Notes under the pieces: generated by a model
The model's database searches: none
The model's input: the letters and a program-made list of their open reading frames with translations, nothing else
What the model was told of the DNA's origin: nothing
Made by a program: the position numbers and the translations under genes
Assembly (NCBI RefSeq): GCF_040096205.1
Contig: NZ_JBBMFD010000015.1
Location: 1 to 64,000, forward strand
DNA: 64,000 bases
Source: Solibaculum_A intestinale
GTDB taxonomy: Bacteria; Bacillota; Clostridia; Oscillospirales; Acutalibacteraceae
Direction of reading: 5' to 3'
Part shown: positions 34,839 through 42,989 of the stretch, in pieces
How positions within the stretch are numbered: the stretch's first letter is position 1
Layout: each line of letters opens with the position of its first letter

Positions 34839-35369
34839 TTAGGACGCGTGCGCTCCGCTTTTCTCTCCGGCGGCCATACCCACGCGCGCTTCGATGTAAC
34901 GGGGCACCTCCTCCTTAGGAATCCCCAAGGAAACCGAAAGCTCTCCAAACAGCAGTTCCTCCGCCCGTTTCATAAACCGCTCGTCCAGAGCCCCGAACTT
35001 TTTCTTTTGCCGCTCCATCCCCTGCTTCTTGGCATACAGGGACATGGTCAGCGCAATCAAATCCGCGCAGTCATGGGTTTTCAGCGACGCCTCGTAGTGT
35101 TCCACCAGCTCGCGCAGCACATAGGTCTCAAACACCTCTGCCCGTATAGACGGAATCCGTTCGATCAACTGCTCGGCCTCCTCCCTGGTGAGGACCGGCC
35201 GCATAAAGACCTTGCCGTTCTCCGCCGGCGTGGAGATGGTGCATTCCTGATAGAGAGGCTTTAACACATAATAAAGCCGCTCCTCTCCTTCGATCTCCAG
35301 CGGCTTAACGTCCGTCACCTTACAAACGCCAGTGCTTCCATATAAAATCAATTCTCCAACCTGGTACAA
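34839..35369 (-). CDS. CarD family transcriptional regulator
   Basis: A 176-residue CarD/CdnL/TRCF-type regulator predicted to bind the RNA polymerase beta subunit. The Tudor-like N-terminus reads MYQVGELILYGSTGVCKV and continues with YYVLKPLY; the rest is helical. Start is TTG 35369 behind GGAGG. Family members stabilise open promoter complexes. A short frame of doubtful reality lies 30 nt upstream. Confidence 0.88.
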   Translation of the reverse strand: MYQVGELILYGSTGVCKVTDVKPLEIEGEERLYYVLKPLYQECTISTPAENGKVFMRPVLTREEAEQLIERIPSIRAEVFETYVLRELVEHYEASLKTHDCADLIALTMSLYAKKQGMERQKKKFGALDERFMKRAEELLFGELSVSLGIPKEEVPRYIEARVGMAAGEKSGAHAS

Positions 35370-35399
35370 CGATTCCTGCCTCCGATCCGTCGATTCTGC

Positions 35400-35591
35400 T
35401 CAAGCCCAGGGACGGCGTCCGCCGTAATCCCTGCGCGCAGTACGCTCCTGTTCTTCCTTCTTTAAGGAAGAAAGACGTTCCCTAGCCCGTTCCTCACTGG
35501 TTTTGCCTTGGGAAGAGCGGTTCTCTGTTGCGTTCGGGCCGCGCCTGGGCGCCGTTACCGAATCTCCTCTGTTCTGCGCCGTTTCTCCCAT
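35400..35591 (-). CDS. possible small charged protein, 63 aa
   Basis: An open frame upstream of the CarD gene, rich in Arg, Glu and Ser (EERARERLSSLKKEEQERTAR). It has no convincing ribosome binding site and I recognise no family. It lies downstream of the diguanylate cyclase terminator. It may be chance. Confidence 0.25.
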   Translation of the reverse strand: MGETAQNRGDSVTAPRRGPNATENRSSQGKTSEERARERLSSLKKEEQERTARRDYGGRRPWA

Positions 35592-35608
35592 TTGCAGCCG
35601 AAAACCGG

Positions 35609-35666
35609 TGAAAAGAAAAAACGTGCGGTTTTGACAACTGGACTTACGTTTGCCAAAACCGCACGT
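35609..35666 (-). terminator. terminator after the diguanylate cyclase gene
   Basis: 13-bp arms (35621-35633 and 35654-35666) with a 20-nt loop; on the minus strand TTTTTTCTTTTC follows. Confidence 0.85.
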
Positions 35667-35766
35667 TGTATCTTTATTTTACCACAAAACAGGATCAAAA
35701 TGTAAGAGAGAAATAAAGCCGACCCGGCAAAATGTGTCCGTGCCCTGTGCGCGTTGCGGCGTCCGG

Positions 35767-38295
35767 CTAGGAATTCCCGCTCTGCCGATGCATTTGATCC
35801 GCAGGCGCAATCTCAAACCGGTCCCGCCCGCCCTCCTTGGCCGAATAAAGGGCCCGGTCCGCCTGGCGGTACAGCTCCTCATAGTCCATTCCCGGGTATG
35901 ACAGGGCTACCCCCACGCTGATGGTGACCACCCGCGCCGCATCCAGCCGGATTTGGTGCACTGTCTCACACAGGCCGGCGCATTTCTTCGTCAGCGCCGG
36001 TATATCCTGAATGCGGGGCAGATAAACGAGGAACTCATCGCCGCCCGGACGGCCGATCACATCCCCGTCCCGAAAGCTGCTTTCCAGCAGCCTTGCCACC
36101 GCTTTTAAGGTTTCGTCCCCGCACATGTGTCCATAGGTGTCGTTGATGGACTTAAACAGATCCACGTCCAGAAGAAGCAGCGCCCCCACTTCACCCGGCT
36201 GGAGCTTTGGGAGATGCTCCTCAATCAGCCGTTTGCTGGTTTCACTGTTGTACAGATGGGTCATACTGTCGCGCTGAGCCTGTTCGCGAAGACTTTCCTT
36301 CTCGCTCTTCTCCTCGTCAATGACGCTGATCTTTCCGATGGCATAGACCGGAACACCCGCACTGTCGCAAATGGTCTCCACCGTGACGCGGATCCAGTGC
36401 CACTTTCCATCCCTGCAATAGACATATATCTCCTGTACATGGTTCTGGGCAGAATCCAAAATCTCCAGAAAAAGCCGCTGACTTTTCCCTTCCGGGCTGT
36501 CCTTCCCTAGAAAACGGCTTAAGTCGTAACGTACGATTTCTCCTCCATTTCCGTTTACTCCATTTGCGTCTTTGAGAATCAACCGCTTCTTTTTAAAATC
36601 ATATTCAAAGAATGAATCGTTGGTAATGGAGTAAAGGCGGACATGCTTTTGCAGTTCCAGCGAAATCGCCTTGCCGGCCCGGATCCGCTGTAATAAAATA
36701 ACGACAAGCAGCGCTACGACCAGCAAAAACACGCATCCTGCCGCCGCCAAAACCGGAATGGGATTCTTCTGGATAAAATACTCGACGGAAAAATCAACCT
36801 TGTGCACAATGTTCTGATAGATTACCGACTGCAGATCGTCCGAATCCATGGACAAAACGGATTTGTTAAGCAAGCCCAGCAGAATATGATCCCTCTGCTT
36901 TACCACGCCGAAGCAAATACGATAAGAGGTATAGGTCTGGGGGACCATTTTGAGTTCCTCAAAGCTGGGCAGGTTGAGATAATACTGCGCCGTGTAGGTA
37001 TCCACATAAGTATAGTCCGCTTCCCGGCGGTTCACCGCGCGGATGCATGCGTCCACTGAGTCATAGGGCACCGCTGTCCCGACAAAATAACCGTCGTAGG
37101 TGCTGGTTCTGGACAAAGCCAGCCGCTTTCCCTGGATGCTGTCTTCGCTCATCTCTTCATGCATCAGGAGGGTATAGGGGCTGGAAAGATAGGGCCTGGA
37201 CATGGCCAGATCCCGCTCTCGGGCAGTGGTATAATCATAAGGCATCCCTGCGATCAAATCCACCTGGCCGTTTTTGGCCTTAGTATAGAGTTCCTCCCAG
37301 GAGGATGCCTCCACCATTGCAAATTGCAGGCCGGTGGTTTTCGAAATATCCCGCAAAAGGTCCACGCCGATTCCTTTGAGCGCACCGGTTTTTTCATCCT
37401 TGTACTGAAAAGGAGGCTGGCTGGACATCACTCCTACCCGCAAAACACCCGCCTGTTCGATATAAGCCTCTTCCTTGTCCGACAGCACAAACGTCCGGCT
37501 TGCTGGTGCGAAATACTTTTCATTAAGGGTGGTCTGAAAATAAGGATCGGCCTCGGTGACGCTGACGATGGCTTCGTTAAGCTCGGCGATCAGATCGGAA
37601 TCGCTGTTTTTGGAGGTGACAAAATAAAAGGGCTTGGGTGCGAACCGGATCACCGGACGCACGTTTTCCAGGTAATTCATGCTGGTATTGAGCAAAACGT
37701 CCGCCCGGCCCTCCTCAAGCGCGCGGATCATTTCCTCATTGCTGCCGCACTCAATAAGCTCCGGCGTAATCAGGTTCATCTCACAGTATTCATATAATTC
37801 CCGCACCATTCTCCCGGAGGTGGAATAAACCGCCACCCGCAGGGTCTGTTCCTTCTGGGAGTCAACGATAATGTTATGACCGCCTTCGTTTAACACCTGC
37901 AGCACCGTTTCCGATGTGCCGTAGCTATACCCGGAATAATCGAACTGCTTTCCCAAATCTTCACTGTAAAGCATGGCCCCCATTAGGTCCACTTCCCCGC
38001 CCTGGACCATCTTCATCAGCGTGGACAGTTGTTCGTCCACGCTGCCTGGGATTTGCACAAATTCATAATTCCATCCGGTATATTGAGCAATTTCCTCCAA
38101 ATATTCGTAGGTATATCCAAAGTATTTTCCATTTTCGTCCACATCGGTAATGTTCTTCTGGATCGGGTAGGCGACCCGGATGGTCCTGCTTTCCTCGGGT
38201 GACGCCATAACAGGAAAAAGTCCTCCCCACAGCTGCAAAAGCAGGACGAGCAACAAGCACACGGCCTGGATTTTGGATCGTCGTTGCTGCCTCAC
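35767..38295 (-). CDS. receptor diguanylate cyclase with two SBP3 sensor domains
   Basis: An 842-residue membrane signalling protein expected to make cyclic di-GMP in response to an extracellular ligand. Signal/anchor helix about 10-30; two type 3 solute-binding (SBP_bac_3) domains in tandem (about 37-265 and 275-500; both have the IRVAYP or LRVGVM start); a membrane helix about 505-530; a PAS-like region; and a GGDEF domain with an intact GGDEF motif (751-755) and the inhibitory RxxD site (RDGD) just before it. The C-terminus lacks EAL. Start is GTG 38295 with GGAGGA upstream; a nearby ATG is out of frame. SBP3 domains often bind amino acids. Confidence 0.93.
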   Translation of the reverse strand: MRQQRRSKIQAVCLLLVLLLQLWGGLFPVMASPEESRTIRVAYPIQKNITDVDENGKYFGYTYEYLEEIAQYTGWNYEFVQIPGSVDEQLSTLMKMVQGGEVDLMGAMLYSEDLGKQFDYSGYSYGTSETVLQVLNEGGHNIIVDSQKEQTLRVAVYSTSGRMVRELYEYCEMNLITPELIECGSNEEMIRALEEGRADVLLNTSMNYLENVRPVIRFAPKPFYFVTSKNSDSDLIAELNEAIVSVTEADPYFQTTLNEKYFAPASRTFVLSDKEEAYIEQAGVLRVGVMSSQPPFQYKDEKTGALKGIGVDLLRDISKTTGLQFAMVEASSWEELYTKAKNGQVDLIAGMPYDYTTARERDLAMSRPYLSSPYTLLMHEEMSEDSIQGKRLALSRTSTYDGYFVGTAVPYDSVDACIRAVNRREADYTYVDTYTAQYYLNLPSFEELKMVPQTYTSYRICFGVVKQRDHILLGLLNKSVLSMDSDDLQSVIYQNIVHKVDFSVEYFIQKNPIPVLAAAGCVFLLVVALLVVILLQRIRAGKAISLELQKHVRLYSITNDSFFEYDFKKKRLILKDANGVNGNGGEIVRYDLSRFLGKDSPEGKSQRLFLEILDSAQNHVQEIYVYCRDGKWHWIRVTVETICDSAGVPVYAIGKISVIDEEKSEKESLREQAQRDSMTHLYNSETSKRLIEEHLPKLQPGEVGALLLLDVDLFKSINDTYGHMCGDETLKAVARLLESSFRDGDVIGRPGGDEFLVYLPRIQDIPALTKKCAGLCETVHQIRLDAARVVTISVGVALSYPGMDYEELYRQADRALYSAKEGGRDRFEIAPADQMHRQSGNS

Positions 38296-38366
38296 ATGGC
38301 TCCTCCTTGCACAGTGCGGCTTCCTGCTTACCCCAAAATTGCCACACTCTCTGCTCTTTTCTCCTT

Positions 38367-38395
38367 ATTATAGCGGCGCTTTGTCCAAATAGCAA
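38367..38395 (-). promoter_or_regulatory. promoter of the diguanylate cyclase gene
   Basis: On the minus strand, TTGCTA (38390-38395), a 17-bp spacer and TATAAT (38367-38372). Confidence 0.8.
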
Positions 38396-38469
38396 CCGCA
38401 ACCCGTGCAAGATGCCTCCTGCAGCCCGGTTCAAGACGTAAGGCTGCGATGCCCGTCAGCGTGTCAAGT

Positions 38470-38973
38470 TCACGCACTCTGGGTCTTCACGCCAGACGGC
38501 TTAACCGCATGCGTGCCGTCGAGCCGGTGCATCCGCTTGCTTTTTTCCCGGATGTAACGGATTTCCTGCGGAATTTCCTCCTCTGCCAGAGTGTCGTGCA
38601 CCGCACAGGTCCCCGCGTTTTCCGCCGTCTCATAGTACCAGCATTTGTATTTGATCACATCCAGCTGCGCCTGCAGTTCGGCGATCTGTTCCTCTACCCG
38701 TTCCTTTTGCTTGCGAAACAGCTCCAGCCGCTGTCCGATGGTGTGATCCCCCTGCATTCCCAAATCAATGAATGCTTTGATATCCTTGATGGGCATTCCC
38801 GTTTTCTTCAGACACTCGATTAAAAACAGCCACTCAAAATCGCTTTCCTTAAACATGCGCACTCCGCTTTCGCTGCGCTCCACAAAGGGCAAAAGCCCTT
38901 CCTTGGAATAAAAGCGCAGCGTATGAGGAGACAGGCCGATCTCTTTTGCAATTTCACCCACGGTATAGTACAT
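38470..38973 (-). CDS. MerR family transcriptional regulator
   Basis: A 167-residue MerR regulator. The N-terminal winged helix reads MYYTVGEIAKEIGLSPHTLRFY, then a coiled-coil dimerisation helix with FRKQKERVEEQIAELQAQLDV and a short tail with CWYYETAENAGTC. The conserved cysteines of metal-type MerR proteins are absent, so stress or organic-compound sensing like AdhR/YhdQ is more likely. Start ATG 38973 has TGGAGG upstream; a 5-codon extension is excluded. It lies next to a nested palindrome that is probably its operator. Confidence 0.88.
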   Translation of the reverse strand: MYYTVGEIAKEIGLSPHTLRFYSKEGLLPFVERSESGVRMFKESDFEWLFLIECLKKTGMPIKDIKAFIDLGMQGDHTIGQRLELFRKQKERVEEQIAELQAQLDVIKYKCWYYETAENAGTCAVHDTLAEEEIPQEIRYIREKSKRMHRLDGTHAVKPSGVKTQSA

Positions 38974-39000
38974 ACAAAACACCTCCAAAAATGTTTTATT

Positions 39001-39036
39001 CCCCTTAGCTTAGAGTCAACTCTCAAGTCTAAGGGG
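39001..39036. promoter_or_regulatory. nested palindrome, likely MerR operator
   Basis: Outer arms CCCCTTAG (39001-39008) and CTAAGGGG (39029-39036) enclose CTTAGAGT-CA-ACTCTCAAG, an imperfect inner dyad that resembles the CTTAGAGTNAACTCTAAG operators of Firmicute MerR proteins. It lies 28 nt upstream of the MerR start. Confidence 0.75.
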
Positions 39037-39250
39037 AATGTAGCACAGGTGCAAACCCGTGTCAAGGAAGCGATCCGAGGACGTTTTCTGATTGAACTAC
39101 CCGCATGCTTTGCCGTGATGCAAAGCATGCGGGCCATGGAATTCAGGCGGCCTGACAAAAGCGCGCAAGGCGGTTCTGTCTTACCTGGATGACAATGGTT
39201 GCCGATAAGCGGCGCCACCTGCTTTCGAAATGGGCAAAAGAGAAGGAAAG

Positions 39251-39283
39251 AAAAAAAGAGCAGAGCCCGCGGACTCTGCTCTT
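39251..39283 (-). terminator. terminator of the ars-like cluster
   Basis: AAGAGCAGAG (39256-39265) pairs with CTCTGCTCTT (39274-39283); a run of seven T follows on the minus strand. Confidence 0.8.
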
Positions 39284-39558
39284 CAAAATTAAGAATGGGC
39301 CGATTGCTGTTTTTTTGCGTTTTGCCCGTAGCGTTATCTACTCGATCCATTTATTGGGATCCCCGTAGGTACCGCTTGCCTGTTCAGCTCTCTCATTCGC
39401 TGCCATCTGTAAAGCAACAAATCCGAACCCATCACCAATTGGCGGTAGATTCGGATTTGTTTGTTGTGTCTAAAAGGCATGATTTGATAAAATTTGGCGG
39501 ATACATCTTCTCTCGCTTTTTTCATAGAGGGGGATCAAACTAAGCTGTACATTCATTC

Positions 39559-39747
39559 TCAAGTCTCAAACCGTTTTTTCAAAACTTTAAAATGATTATG
39601 GTTCGATTTATCACCGTCATTATCGGGAAACAGACAAAATGGTAGACTGTCAGTGGTGCGGTGCTTGATGACACACTCACAGCATTTTCCATGATTCGGG
39701 CAGGTCTGTTTTGGACAGACACACTCCTTCACATTTTTGCACGCCAT
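39559..39747 (-). CDS. small Cys-rich conserved protein, 62 aa
   Basis: Seven cysteines in 62 residues, with CVCPKQTC, NHGKCCEC and a C-terminal LPFCLFPDNDG. I recall similar short proteins in clostridial genomes but know no function; metal binding is likely from the cysteine spacing. It begins 4 nt after the thioredoxin-like gene, so it is the last gene of the arsR-permease unit, which fits a metal or metalloid role. Confidence 0.75.
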   Translation of the reverse strand: MACKNVKECVCPKQTCPNHGKCCECVIKHRTTDSLPFCLFPDNDGDKSNHNHFKVLKKRFET

Positions 39748-39751
39748 AGGA

Positions 39752-40087
39752 TTACCGTACCTTTTTCAGAATGGCTATCACTTCATCGGTTTTCAGCACC
39801 TTGCCGAAGGAAATGACCTCGCCGTCCACCACAAGGGCAGGGGTCGTCATCACCCCGTATGCCGCGATTTGCGTAAAGTCGGTGATATGGTCGATTGCCG
39901 TGTTCATACCGAGTGTTCTCAAAGCTTCCAGCGTATTGGCCTCCAACTGATTGCATTTGGCACAGCCGGAGCCGAGTATTTTCACGCTTGCACTGCCTGA
40001 TTTGCTTTTCCCTGCTGCCTGCATGGTTTGTGCATTGCAGTTTCCACCGCGGCAGCATCCTTCATTCTTTTTGCTAAATAGACTCAT
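39752..40087 (-). CDS. thioredoxin-like redox protein (thioredoxin_3 type)
   Basis: A 111-residue protein with a short Cys-rich N-terminus (CCRGGNC) and a small thioredoxin fold. The redox pair is Cys42/Cys45 in GSGCAKCNQLE, with the cis-Pro in VMTTPALVVDG. Such proteins often travel with ArsP/YraQ permeases. Start ATG 40087 follows TAGGAGG, 12 nt after the permease gene. Confidence 0.88.
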   Translation of the reverse strand: MSLFSKKNEGCCRGGNCNAQTMQAAGKSKSGSASVKILGSGCAKCNQLEANTLEALRTLGMNTAIDHITDFTQIAAYGVMTTPALVVDGEVISFGKVLKTDEVIAILKKVR

Positions 40088-40099
40088 CTTGTTCTCCTC

Positions 40100-41104
40100 C
40101 TAAATGAATAGATAGTGAAATACATTGAACAAATAGCCGACAAGGATAATCCCCGCTGTGCAGATGCCGATAAATAGTGCCAGCAGCTTCGGCTTCACCG
40201 CTTTGCGCAGCATAATCATAGACGGCAGGGATAGGGTTGTGACCGCCATCATAAAGCTGAGAATTGTGCCAAGCTGCGCTCCTTTGAAGAGCAGTGCTTC
40301 GGCTACGGGGATCGTCCCGAAAATATCCGCATACATGGGAACACCGATAATCGTTGCCAGAATTACGCCAAAAGGATTGTTGCTCCCCAAAACCGCTTCG
40401 ATCCAGTGTTCGGGAATCCAGTTGTGGATGACTGCACCGATACCGACACCAACAAGGATATACGGGAATACCTTTTTGAAGGTATTTAGCACTTGATCCT
40501 TTGCGTAAGCCAGCCGTTCTTTCTGCGACAACGCCGGGGATTCGACATCGACTGCACTTGCACTTTTGATAAAGGATTCCACATACTCTTCCATGTGCAG
40601 CTTTTCAATCAGTGTACCGCCCGCGACGGCAATCATCAAACCTACCGCCACATAAGCGACGGCGATCTTCCATCCGAAAATACTGGAAAGCAGCAACAGG
40701 CTTCCAAGATCGACCATAGGAGATGAAATCAGAAACGAAAAAGTCACGCCAAGAGGAAGTCCCGCGCTAGTGAACCCGATAAACAGCGGAATGGAGGAAC
40801 AGGAGCAAAAAGGAGTCACTGTTCCCAGCAGGGCCGCAATGATATTCGCCCATATCCCATGAAACCGGCCTAAAATCTTCTTGCTGCGCTCCGGTGGGAA
40901 ATAGCTTTGGATATAGCTGATGAAAAAAATCAGGAAGCAGAGCAACACTGTAATTTTAATCACATCGTAGAGAAAAAACTGAACACTGCCGCCGATTTTA
41001 CCAGTAATATCCAGTCCCAAAGCGGATAGGCCCATGCCAATCAATTCATTTAGCCATTTCATGCCGAGAAGCTGATTTTGAATAAAGTCCCAAACTACCG
41101 GCAT
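40100..41104 (-). CDS. ArsP/YraQ family permease
   Basis: A 334-residue permease with about eight to ten membrane helices in two halves, of the family that includes the organoarsenical exporter ArsP. The signature TPFCSCSSIPL holds Cys100 and Cys102, the likely substrate-binding thiols; the second half has GVPMYADIFGTIPVAEAL. It overlaps the arsR-like gene by 10 nt. Substrate may be trivalent organoarsenicals or another soft metal; this cannot be decided from sequence. Confidence 0.88.
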   Translation of the reverse strand: MPVVWDFIQNQLLGMKWLNELIGMGLSALGLDITGKIGGSVQFFLYDVIKITVLLCFLIFFISYIQSYFPPERSKKILGRFHGIWANIIAALLGTVTPFCSCSSIPLFIGFTSAGLPLGVTFSFLISSPMVDLGSLLLLSSIFGWKIAVAYVAVGLMIAVAGGTLIEKLHMEEYVESFIKSASAVDVESPALSQKERLAYAKDQVLNTFKKVFPYILVGVGIGAVIHNWIPEHWIEAVLGSNNPFGVILATIIGVPMYADIFGTIPVAEALLFKGAQLGTILSFMMAVTTLSLPSMIMLRKAVKPKLLALFIGICTAGIILVGYLFNVFHYLFI

Positions 41105-41391
41105 TCACAGTCACCACCTTTGCGGCAGCTTAGTGTGCCTATAAACGCCTTAAATGCAGACAGTGTTTCGCAGTTCAGAGAGTAGTGCGACCATTTTCCT
41201 TCCTTACGGGTTTCCACCAAACCACACTCACACAGGATTTTCATATGGTGGGAAAGGGTCGGCTGAGTAATTTCAAAAGCCTCCAGCAGCTTGCAGCCGC
41301 ATTTTTCACCGTCCGATAACATTTTTACAATCCTTAACCTGTTAGAATCTCCAAGAGCCTTGCAGATCAAAGCAATATCCATTTCATTCAT
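41095..41391 (-). CDS. arsR: ArsR/SmtB family repressor
   Basis: A 98-residue winged-helix metalloregulator. The recognition helix region reads ITQPTLSHHMKIL, and Cys31/Cys33 (EKCGCKLL) match the ELCVCDL As(III) site of classic ArsR; extra cysteines lie at the C-terminus (CRKGGDCECR). I use ATG 41391, preceded by GAGGTG; GTG 41400 is an alternative. An ATAGAT-N4-ATCTAT dyad overlaps the promoter region, consistent with autoregulation. Confidence 0.88.
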   Translation of the reverse strand: MNEMDIALICKALGDSNRLRIVKMLSDGEKCGCKLLEAFEITQPTLSHHMKILCECGLVETRKEGKWSHYSLNCETLSAFKAFIGTLSCRKGGDCECR

Positions 41392-41405
41392 GGCAAGCAC
41401 CTCAC

Positions 41406-41421
41406 ATAGATCATTATCTAT
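41406..41421. promoter_or_regulatory. probable ArsR operator
   Basis: Inverted repeat ATAGAT (41406-41411) and ATCTAT (41416-41421) lies next to the -10 element of the arsR promoter. Confidence 0.6.
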
Positions 41422-41450
41422 ACGATAGCATATGCATAGATGATTGTCAA
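41422..41450 (-). promoter_or_regulatory. promoter of the arsR-permease operon
   Basis: On the minus strand, TTGACA (41445-41450), 17-bp spacer, TATCGT (41422-41427). Confidence 0.7.
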
Positions 41451-41601
41451 TGTGTTCTTGTATATGTTATTTGGAAGTAAGGGTTCAGAAGTTATTTTTT
41501 ACAGGTTTTTGTGTTTATTTTTATATGTTTGTCCATTGAACAGCAAGCTTTGAGCCGTAAACATAAAAAACGCCCAAACCCTGATAAATCAAAGGGTTGA
41601 G

Positions 41602-41663
41602 CGAAAAAAATGACGGTATGAGAAATGGACATTCCAAAAGAAATGTTCATTTCTCATACCGTC
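41602..41663 (-). terminator. terminator downstream of tRNA-Ala
   Basis: 16-bp arms (41612-41627 and 41648-41663) with a 20-nt loop that can pair further; seven T follow in the minus-strand direction just past ACGGTATGAGAAATG. Confidence 0.8.
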
Positions 41664-41671
41664 GTTTCATT

Positions 41672-41747
41672 TGGTGGAGCCTAGGGGAGTCGAACCCCTG
41701 ACCTCTGCGATGCGAACGCAGCGCTCTACCATCTGAGCTAAGACCCC
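41672..41747 (-). tRNA. tRNA-Ala (anticodon CGC)
   Basis: A full 76-nt cloverleaf on the minus strand with encoded CCA: 7-bp acceptor, D stem GCTC/GAGC, anticodon stem CTGCG/CGCAG around loop TTCGCAT (anticodon CGC, reads GCG) and T arm AGGGG-TTCGACT-CCCCT. The G3-U70 pair of alanine tRNAs is present. Confidence 0.95.
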
Positions 41748-41869
41748 ACATATTTTTCTGTCTGCCGCTGTCACCGCTGTACTTCCTAGAACGCAAATCG
41801 TAGGACAGGTCAACCAAGCAAAAGGCTATGAACGTTTCTCGCAGCACGCTTTTCTCAGCCGGCCTAACT

Positions 41870-41898
41870 ATTATATCGGCAACAAAACCTTTTGTCAA
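41870..41898 (-). promoter_or_regulatory. consensus promoter upstream of tRNA-Ala
   Basis: On the minus strand, perfect TTGACA (41893-41898), 17-bp spacer and perfect TATAAT (41870-41875). About 120 nt separate it from the tRNA 5' end, so a processed leader is implied. Confidence 0.9.
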
Positions 41899-41967
41899 CA
41901 CCCATTTTCCGTTTTTTTCTGCACGCTTTTATTGCTGCCTGCATGGTTTTTCAAAGAAACCTCGTCC

Positions 41968-42528
41968 TTATAAAATATGATACCGGCCCTCCTTCACCAC
42001 ATGAGCAGGCGGATTTTCCTGCGGAACACCGACTCCAACCGAAAGAACCACTTCATGCCCCTGTGGAAGTTTAAGTAGCTTGCGCAATTTTTCTGCCTGC
42101 GGCTCAACGAACGCCTCATTGGGCGAACCTAAAATCACGCTGCCAAGGCCTATTCCCTGAGCGGCCAGAGCAATGTTCTCAGCGGCAATGCCGCAGTCGA
42201 GATAGCTCCAGAAAGAAGCGGACGGCTCACAGGAAATGAAAAACACCGTGGGCGCGTGAAAATAGATATCCGCATCGGGCTGATTGAGCTTTTGGAGGGT
42301 CTCTTCATCGGCGGTTCTCTTCTGCTCCTCAATGGAAGCACGGCTGATTTGCGCGAGAATTTCGGGGTTTTGCACTACAGTAAAATGCCAAGGCTGCCGG
42401 TCCATGGCGGAAGGAGACGCCAAAGCCGCTGAAATCAACGCCTGAAGCTGTTCGCCGGTAATCTGCTCGGGACGGTAATCGCGGATGCTGCGGCGGTCTA
42501 ATATGGCTTGCAAAACACTGGACTTCAT
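41968..42528 (-). CDS. nitroreductase family protein
   Basis: A 186-residue FMN-dependent oxidoreductase. Typical segments: the RRSIRDYRPEQI start, SPSAMDRQPWHFTVV FMN-binding loop, and GIGLGSVILGSP near the C-terminus. It is likely a dimer using NAD(P)H; the natural substrate is unknown. ATG 42528 has GAGGAGGG upstream and the gene has its own promoter. Not closely similar to the broken nitroreductase at 25.5-26.2 kb. Confidence 0.92.
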   Translation of the reverse strand: MKSSVLQAILDRRSIRDYRPEQITGEQLQALISAALASPSAMDRQPWHFTVVQNPEILAQISRASIEEQKRTADEETLQKLNQPDADIYFHAPTVFFISCEPSASFWSYLDCGIAAENIALAAQGIGLGSVILGSPNEAFVEPQAEKLRKLLKLPQGHEVVLSVGVGVPQENPPAHVVKEGRYHIL

Positions 42529-42589
42529 GTGACACCCTCCTCAGCTACAGGCGGAATGTCCTATTTTTTCCCTGCCTGTCATAAAATTA

Positions 42590-42619
42590 TTTATAACACG
42601 TATTCCCGACGATTGTCAA
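42590..42619 (-). promoter_or_regulatory. promoter of the nitroreductase gene
   Basis: On the minus strand, TTGACA (42614-42619), 18-bp spacer, TATAAA (42590-42595). Confidence 0.8.
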
Positions 42620-42630
42620 CCTTCTTTCGG

Positions 42631-42659
42631 TTGCGGGAGTTCTCCGGGCATGCTATAAT
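42631..42659 (+). promoter_or_regulatory. promoter of the small protein-FHA-FtsW-PBP unit
   Basis: TTGCGG (42631-42636), 17-bp spacer and TATAAT (42654-42659). It is back to back with the nitroreductase promoter; the two -35 boxes are 11 bp apart. Confidence 0.8.
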
Positions 42660-42731
42660 CGAAATATGAGTACCTTTTCTCCTTTTTCCACATAGGATAG
42701 GCTGTATTCTTATGTCCAAGGAGGAATCGGT

Positions 42732-42917
42732 ATGCTGGAGTTCTATGATGGGCTTTCTGTAAATTTAGCGGCGGCAGCCTTCGCCTCTGCTCTGGCCGAA
42801 GGCCTGACTTCCGCCGAAATCGGGCTTTTGGCGTCATTTTTCAATGTGGTGGGAGACAGCCTGAACACCCTTGCAATTGCCAAAGCGCGCTGTACCATTT
42901 CGGAGCAATCCAAATAA
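42732..42917 (+). CDS. small conserved protein of unknown function, 61 aa
   Basis: A 61-residue protein with ATG 42732 behind AAGGAGG. It is mostly helical and hydrophobic/Ala-rich (AAAAFASALAEGLTSAEIGLLASFF, then VVGDSLNTLAIAKARC), with no clear membrane helix or signal. Short proteins of this look occur in clostridial genomes; I do not assign a function. It is the first gene after the promoter, 72 nt before the FHA gene. Confidence 0.75.
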   Translation: MLEFYDGLSVNLAAAAFASALAEGLTSAEIGLLASFFNVVGDSLNTLAIAKARCTISEQSK

Positions 42918-42989
42918 GCGCCCGCCTTTCCCCGTGCGGTCCGGCGGGAGCCTTCCCTGATTCCCGCACGGAAAAGGAGTCTTGCCCAA

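Larger units (their letters stand above)
38974..39558. other. gap between MerR gene and Cys-rich protein gene
   Basis: About 585 bases. It holds the MerR operator (39001-39036), a perfect 14-bp hairpin (39100-39113 with 39120-39133) lacking a T run, a minus-strand terminator (39251-39283) and another stem around AACAAATCCGAA near 39417-39465. No gene could be supported. Confidence 0.6.

Noticed and set aside
41647..41901. An 84-codon frame covering the tRNA-Ala gene.
   Set aside because: It reads through a complete tRNA cloverleaf and its terminator.
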